Positions 59,256 to 64,000 of a stretch of DNA of 64,000 bases are shown here, in pieces (within the stretch, counting starts at the first letter, position 1; each line of letters opens with the position of its first letter). Both the position numbers and the translations under genes were made by a program. The DNA lies in contig OX422207.1 in NCBI GenBank assembly GCA_949130495.1, forward strand, positions 376,733,868 through 376,797,867. Direction: 5' to 3'. Under the pieces are notes generated by a model. That model did no database searches, was not told where the DNA came from, and saw only the letters and a list, made by a program, of their open reading frames with translations. This stretch comes from Sambucus nigra (Eukaryota > Streptophyta > Magnoliopsida > Dipsacales > Adoxaceae).

Positions 59256-59918
59256 TTATTCTAGCATTTCCCCCTCTTTAATGTATTCGACTAGGGGATC
59301 AATCCACGAAGCTTCCCTACTGATATTTAAGCAAATTCTAAGTGTTCCGTTTGCATCTTTAATCGTTGGTCGAAGCAAAATTTCCACTGGGACTGTCCTC
59401 CTAATATCTGTCCTAGTCGCTGAGGCTAGCCTAGCAAGTGCATCGGCTAGGCCATTATCAAGCCTAGGTATCCTCTTCAACTTCACTTCTCTGAAGCTCT
59501 TCAATAGTGACTTCATTATTTCAATATATTTGGACATTCTCTCATCTTTAGCCTCGTATGATCCTAGTATCTGATTCACTACCAGTCTTAAATCACTATG
59601 GATCAAGATCTAGCCGACACTAAGAGACCTAGCCAGGGAGAGACCTGCTATCAGGGCCTCATATTCTGACTCGTTGTTGGAGGCTTTGAAGTTGAACCTC
59701 AAGGCGTACTCAATGTTTGTGTCGTCAGGCACTGATACTATTAATCCATCCCCACTTCCGCTCTTGTAAGAGGATCCGTCAACGAAGAGGTTCAGCCTGT
59801 TCCTTTGAGAAATTTCCCTCGGTGAGGGATCCCTATCTAAAGATATATCTTCCCTCTTCGTTTTCGGTAACTTTTTCTCTAGCGATGCTTGTCTCAGCCT
59901 TATCTGTGGATGGGTCAA
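59256..59918 (-). pseudogene. Tat-2 second RNase H (aRH)
   Basis: L-F-V-D-G-S-S-Y-K-S-G-S-G, F-K-A-S-N-N-E-S-E-Y-E-A-L-I-A-G-L, then (next frame) I-H-S-D-L-R-L-V-V-N-Q-I-L-G and R-I-P-R-L-D-N-G-L-A-D-A-L-A. One stop near 59607 splits the domain. It sits between RH and INT as in Tat-1. Confidence 0.85.
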
Positions 59919-59979
59919 TAATTCTGCCTTACCGAGTATCTATCTTCTCCGGGCTCTCATCTTCAGCCTCATTATCTTC

Positions 59980-60444
59980 CTAAGTAAATTCAGCCACGAA
60001 ATTTGCAAATGCTTGCCCCTTAATGGCCACCCTAGGTTGATACACAATGTCAAACTCTCCCACCTCTATAGCCCATGCCATTAGCCTCCTCGATTTTTCT
60101 GTCTTGTGTATGACCTGCCTAAGAGGAGAGTTAGTGAGGATGACCATGGTATGGGACTGGAAGTATGGATTCATCTTTCTTGATGCATGGATCAGGGCAT
60201 AGGCTAACTTCTCCATCCTTGGGTATCTTTTCTCTGCCCTCTGGAGTGCCCTACTGTTGAAATACACAGGCTTCTGCACCCCGTCATCTTCTCTCACAAT
60301 GGTTGCGCTGATGGCTGATTCTGAGACGGTTAGGTACACGTATAATCTTTTGCCCTGCACTGGTCGTGACAATAGCAAGGGAGACCCTAGGTATGACTTT
60401 AGTTCTTTGAAAGCCTGGTCACACTTTTCATTCCATTAAAAGGC
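59980..60444 (-). pseudogene. Tat-2 RNase H
   Basis: Y-V-Y-L-T-V-S-E-S-A-I-S-A, R-Y-P-R-M-E-K-L-A-Y and R-L-M-A-W-A-I-E-V-G-E-F-D-I are in order. It is open over 132 codons and ends at a variable linker. Confidence 0.82.
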
Positions 60445-61220
60445 TTATCTAAGAATTTTGAAGAACGGTAGACACTTATCTGTGGCTCTGGATACGAACC
60501 TATTCAAAGTAGCCACCCGCCCTGTGAGCCTTTGAACGTCTTTAATGGTCCTGGGGGTCTTCATTTCTAAGAGGTCTTTTATCTTCTCAGGATTGGCCTC
60601 AATGCCTCTTTGATTTATGATGAACCCCAAGAACTTCCCTGCTCTGACCCCGAAGACACATTTGGTTGGGTTGAGCTTCATCTGGTACTTGTCCATCGTG
60701 GTAAAGGTCCTCTCGAGGTCAGTCACATAATCCTCAGCCTTCAAACTCTTGGTCAACATGTCATCTACATAAACCTCCATAGACTTCCCAATTTGGTCTT
60801 CGAACATTTTATTCACAAGGCACTGATACGTTTCCCCCATATTCTTTAGGCCAAAGGGCATGACCCTATAATAGTATGTCCCCTTGTTGGTAATGAAAAC
60901 CATTTTTTCTGAGTCCTCAGGGCTCATGAAGATATAGGTGTAACCTGAATAGGCATCCATGAAGCTCATTAGCTCTTAGCCTGCGGTAGAATCTACCATA
61001 TAATCAATGCGGGGAAGAGGGAAGTTGTCCTTGGGATAATGTTTGTTGAGGTCGGTGAAGTATACACACATCCTCCATTTTCCATTGGATTTGGGGACTA
61101 TGACTACGTTGGACAGCCATTCGGGATAGATAACCTCCTTAATAAACTCAGCATCTTCTAGCTTCTTGACCTCGTCCCTTATGACTTCATATTTTTCTCG
61201 AGAATAAATTCTCCTCTTCT
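60445..61220 (-). pseudogene. Tat-2 reverse transcriptase
   Basis: Open for 174 codons (60445-60969) with M-D-A-Y-S-G-Y, M-P-F-G-L-K-N, catalytic Y-V-D-D-M near 60770 and G-I-E-A-N-P-E-K-I. The N-terminal palm part (60970-61220) has a stop near 60975 and C-V-Y-F-T-D-L-N-K upstream. Catalytic aspartates are kept. Confidence 0.88.
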
Positions 61221-61221
61221 G

Positions 61222-62022
61222 CTATATCAGCTTTGCACCCTCTACCACATTGAGCTTGTAGCACATGATTTTGGGGTTGATCCCCGGGATATTTGCATGA
61301 CTCCATGCAAAGATGTTATGTCTTCTCCTTAGCATCTTGATGAGGTCTTCTTTTATGTCTGTCTTTAGAGCTTTGCCTACTTGGACAGTTTTTTTTAATT
61401 CCTCATTGAGGATGATGGATTCTACCTCTTTCGCGACCTCTCTTTTCTTCAGTTTTGTCTCATCCCTAGGGTCGAGGGTATCAATATTGTAAGTAGTAGT
61501 TACTTTCTTGAGCGCCTCTCTTTCTTTGGTGGAGTTAAAGTAACATTCTTGTGCCGTTATCTGGTCTCCCTGAACTTCCCCTACCCCATAAAGGGTCGGG
61601 AAGTTTATCATCTGATGAACCGTGGATGTCACAGCCTCAAATTCCTTGAGGGCCAATCACCCTAGTATAATGTTGTAGGCTGAGAAGACGTGTTCATCCA
61701 TTACGAAAAAGTTAACCTTCTTGATAACCCATCTCGGCCATTCGTCCCCCATCCTAACATCGGCCTCATACATTCCTAGAGGATGAACTTTTTCTCCACT
61801 GAAACTAATCAAGGGGTGATGGTATGGGACGATCCTAAAACGCTTGATACCTAAGGCTTTAAAGCATGACCAGAACATTACATCTGCAGAACTACCCCCA
61901 TCTACCAGGATCCTCGGTACCTCGCATCTGTGTACCCTGGTAGTGATGACGAGAGGGTCATCATGTGGGGCTAAGAGGCCTTTGAAGTCCATTCTTGAGA
62001 ATCCCACTATCAGAGTATCCAT
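61222..62022 (-). pseudogene. Tat-2 aspartic protease and RT linker
   Basis: The protease active site V-D-G-G-S-S-A-D-V is near 61890, in a frame of 121 codons (61657-62022) ending F-S-A-Y-N-I-I-L-G. A second frame (61222-61656) gives the linker E-F-E-A-V-T-S-T-V-H and F-A-W-S-H-A-N-I-P-G-I leading into RT. A stop separates the two. Confidence 0.82.
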
Positions 62023-62379
62023 ATCAACTTTATTCCTCTTTTCTGACTTTACTTCAATAGAGGTAGAGTGTAAAGCTTTTGTTACCGCCTTGGCTTCATC
62101 TACATATGCCTTCTTGTCGGCGACCTATGATCCTCCTCCTTCTAATCCCCCGGAGATCATCCCAATACCTAACGAGATCATATTAAGTCTTTTTACAGGG
62201 TCGTGGTCATCTCTCGATGGGAGGTCAGGGTCGTCTTCATCATCCAAAGGGTCGTCCCTTCTGTTTGGAGGATCTTCTCTGCACGTATCACCTCTCTTCT
62301 TCCTGGGGTCGTCCCCTTGTCCCCTCTTGAAGGCTCCTTTATCAACATATTTCCTTAATTTCCCTTATTTTAATATTTT

Positions 62380-63957
62380 TTCAATTTCATCCTTTAGAGC
62401 AAAACACTTGTCGATCACATGGCCGTGGTCTTGGTGGAATTCACACCACGGGTTTTTGTTCCTCTTGTGGGGAGGTTCCCTTAGCTTCTTTGGCCATGTC
62501 AAGGATCAGTCACTCTTTATCTCATTCAGAATGTGTTCACAGCTGACTATCAGAGGGGTATAATCAGTAAATTTGTCATTCGCTAGCCTATTCTTCCCCT
62601 CTTTATTCTTTTTTTGGTACTTACCCCCACTAGTTACTCCTTTTTCATCTTTTTTATTTTACGTCCATCGCCTCTTCGGCATTCATCACCTTTCCCGCTG
62701 TTGCCAGCAATTCAGCCATCATCTTCAGGGGGTCTTCGGTAAGCTTCCATAATAGCTTCCCCTTTTGGAGTCCCCCAATGAGGGTTGTCATGTCTATACT
62801 CTCCTCGTAATCTTCGACTTCTAACTTTTCTTTATTAAATCTGGCTATGTAGTATCTTAGGCTCTCGTTCTTCCCCTACTTAACATAAAGCAGGTGTGTG
62901 GTCTTCTTCTCTAGCCTCACTCCAAAGAAAAATTTATGGATAAAACGGTCTGCTAACTGCTTAAAGCTTTTAATAGAGTTCTTTGGAAGATACATATACA
63001 AGATATGTGCGGCCCCAGTCAGAGTGCCGGAAAAGGCACAACACCTCATCTCATCTGAAATGGAGTATATGTCCACCGCTACTTAGTACATCTCAATATA
63101 ATGGACAGGGTTGGTACTCCCGTCATACCTTGGGGTGACCACAGATGGATTAAACTTGGATGGCATTGGGAAGTTGACTATCTTCACCATAAAGGGTGAG
63201 CCTGTGGAGTATCCTCTTTGAAGGGGATCCCTGTTTCTCAGGATATCACCAATTTTATCCTCCAACCTTTAGATCGAGTTGTTCTAGGGCCTCGTAGGGT
63301 CGGCTTGGCCGATGTTATCCCTTGCCACCTCTTTGAGATGAATGGAGGGTTCTGCTGCGATAGGTCTGTGTCTACTGTTTACTTCTCCCTCACCATCTTT
63401 CCGTTCGTGGGGCCGACCCCCATGGGGTCGGCCATCTACTGCCTCCCTTCTAGACCTCTCAATACTTCTCGATCTGGATAATTTTTCTCGCAAGTCATTT
63501 ACTGGGCCCAGCCTCTTAAAGATCGACCCCCTGATTAGACGATCAAAAGAAAATCCCCTCAGGCGATCGTCTATCGGAGCCTCTTCCACCTCCGTATCAT
63601 CATATATGTCCTTTGGGCAAGGGTTTCCTTACCTCCCCAGGCATAGACGTCGGGGTCAGCAACATCCTTCCATCGTTGTGGAGGTGTCAAGTCTTTACGT
63701 GGTGCCTGGGGTGGTCCCTTGGCCTCATGTTTCCCTGGAGCTGCTACCGGAGTAATCATTTCAGGTGAGACTCCTGGTGGTCTTAGTATGTTTTGGCTAA
63801 GAGCTATAAATTTCTCCTGCATAATACGTTGGCTTGCTGCTAAAGACTTCATGGCGGCCGCCATATTAGTCATCTCAGACTGAGGTGGTGCATGACTGTA
63901 ACTAGGTTCTACTCTATTATTCGATGGAGGAGGTGGTAGTGGCATCTCCGGTGCCAT
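62380..63957 (-). pseudogene. Tat-2 gag
   Basis: It starts at ATG 63957 (M-A-P-E-M-P, then a proline run). The N-terminal part has M-A-A-A-M-K-S-L-A-A-S-Q and M-Q-E-K-F-I-A-L. The core gives M-P-S-K-F-N-P-S-V-V-T-P-R-Y-D-G and F-K-Q-L-A-D-R-F-I-H-K-F. The end carries C-E-F-H-Q-D-H-G-H-V-I-D-K-C, a nucleocapsid-type C-H-H-C motif, at about 62405-62446. Frameshifts occur near 63570, 63270 and 63080, and a stop-rich stretch lies at 62500-62870. Confidence 0.8.
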
Positions 63958-64000
63958 ATGTTTGAGCTATGAAGAGTTGAATGATCAAAAGACTAACGAG

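Larger units (their letters stand above)
53130..64000 (-). mobile_element. Tat/Retand-lineage element Tat-2 (right end outside window)
   Basis: The left LTR (53130-53904) with polypurine tract, then a plus-strand antisense gene, a tandem array, INT, aRH, RH, RT, PR and gag in reverse order show a minus-oriented Tat element. The gag start is near 63957, and the 5' LTR and primer site lie beyond the window. It is the better-preserved of the two Tat copies. Confidence 0.9.

Noticed and set aside
61844..62563. Plus-strand 239-codon ORF
   Set aside because: It is the shadow of Tat-2 protease/gag sequence on the minus strand; motifs are in the minus frame.
1..64000. CRISPR arrays, rRNA, tRNA genes, bacterial-type defence systems
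   Set aside because: No regular spacer-repeat array, conserved RNA core or such gene cluster was seen; the composition and content are those of plant nuclear repeats.

Overview
This is a window of plant nuclear DNA, most likely from a eudicot with a large, repeat-rich genome. The evidence is Ty3/gypsy LTR retrotransposons of the Tekay-like chromovirus and Tat/Retand lineages, CACTA, hAT and Helitron DNA transposons, AT-rich spacers with long (TA)n tracts, and a single host gene whose protein resembles the plant PHLOEM PROTEIN 2-LIKE A10 family. No tRNA, rRNA or CRISPR was seen. Nearly everything except the host gene is transposon-derived and broken.

Layout. 1-2944: a Ty3/gypsy integrase tail and an oppositely oriented LTR fragment. 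2945-12143: remains of a CACTA element (CACTA-B) with a PTTA/En/Spm-type transposase pseudogene and a right terminus at 12143. It holds a Helitron (4894-5914), a hAT element with a perfect 8-bp target duplication (6276-7162), a fold-back MITE (7363-7557), and a second hAT element (8255-12032) that itself contains a 3.2-kb Helitron (8516-11757). 13315-14550 (minus): the one intact gene, a single-exon PP2-A10-like protein of 411 residues.

15500-42611: a Tekay-like chromovirus (Tekay-A). Its 5' LTR (15930-20333) contains a solo LTR (17809-19565), which contains a 167-bp hAT MITE (18230-18396). Its 3' LTR (24613-42611) is split by a 15.3-kb CACTA element (CACTA-A, 26856-42149). That element contains a hAT element (28997-41950), which contains a Tat/Retand retrotransposon (Tat-1, 29479-41039, minus). 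This is a four-level nest with identifiable termini at every level.

43309-52771 (minus): a 9.46-kb LARD-like non-autonomous LTR element with 3.2-kb LTRs, an iMet-type primer binding site and a perfect TACCC target duplication. 53130-64000 (minus, cut by the window edge): a second Tat element (Tat-2).

How the parts relate. Both Tat elements have the order gag-PR-RT-RH-aRH-INT on the minus strand. Between INT and the 3' LTR each carries extra coding sequence on the opposite (plus) strand, with visible introns. Tat-2 has one three-exon frame of the 'putative gypsy type transposon' kind followed by a tandem array of about 107 bp. Tat-1 appears to have two consecutive antisense frames. Target-site duplications and interrupted termini give the relative order of insertions. 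All functional statements come from reading the sequence and recalling family signatures; no alignment or database search was run.
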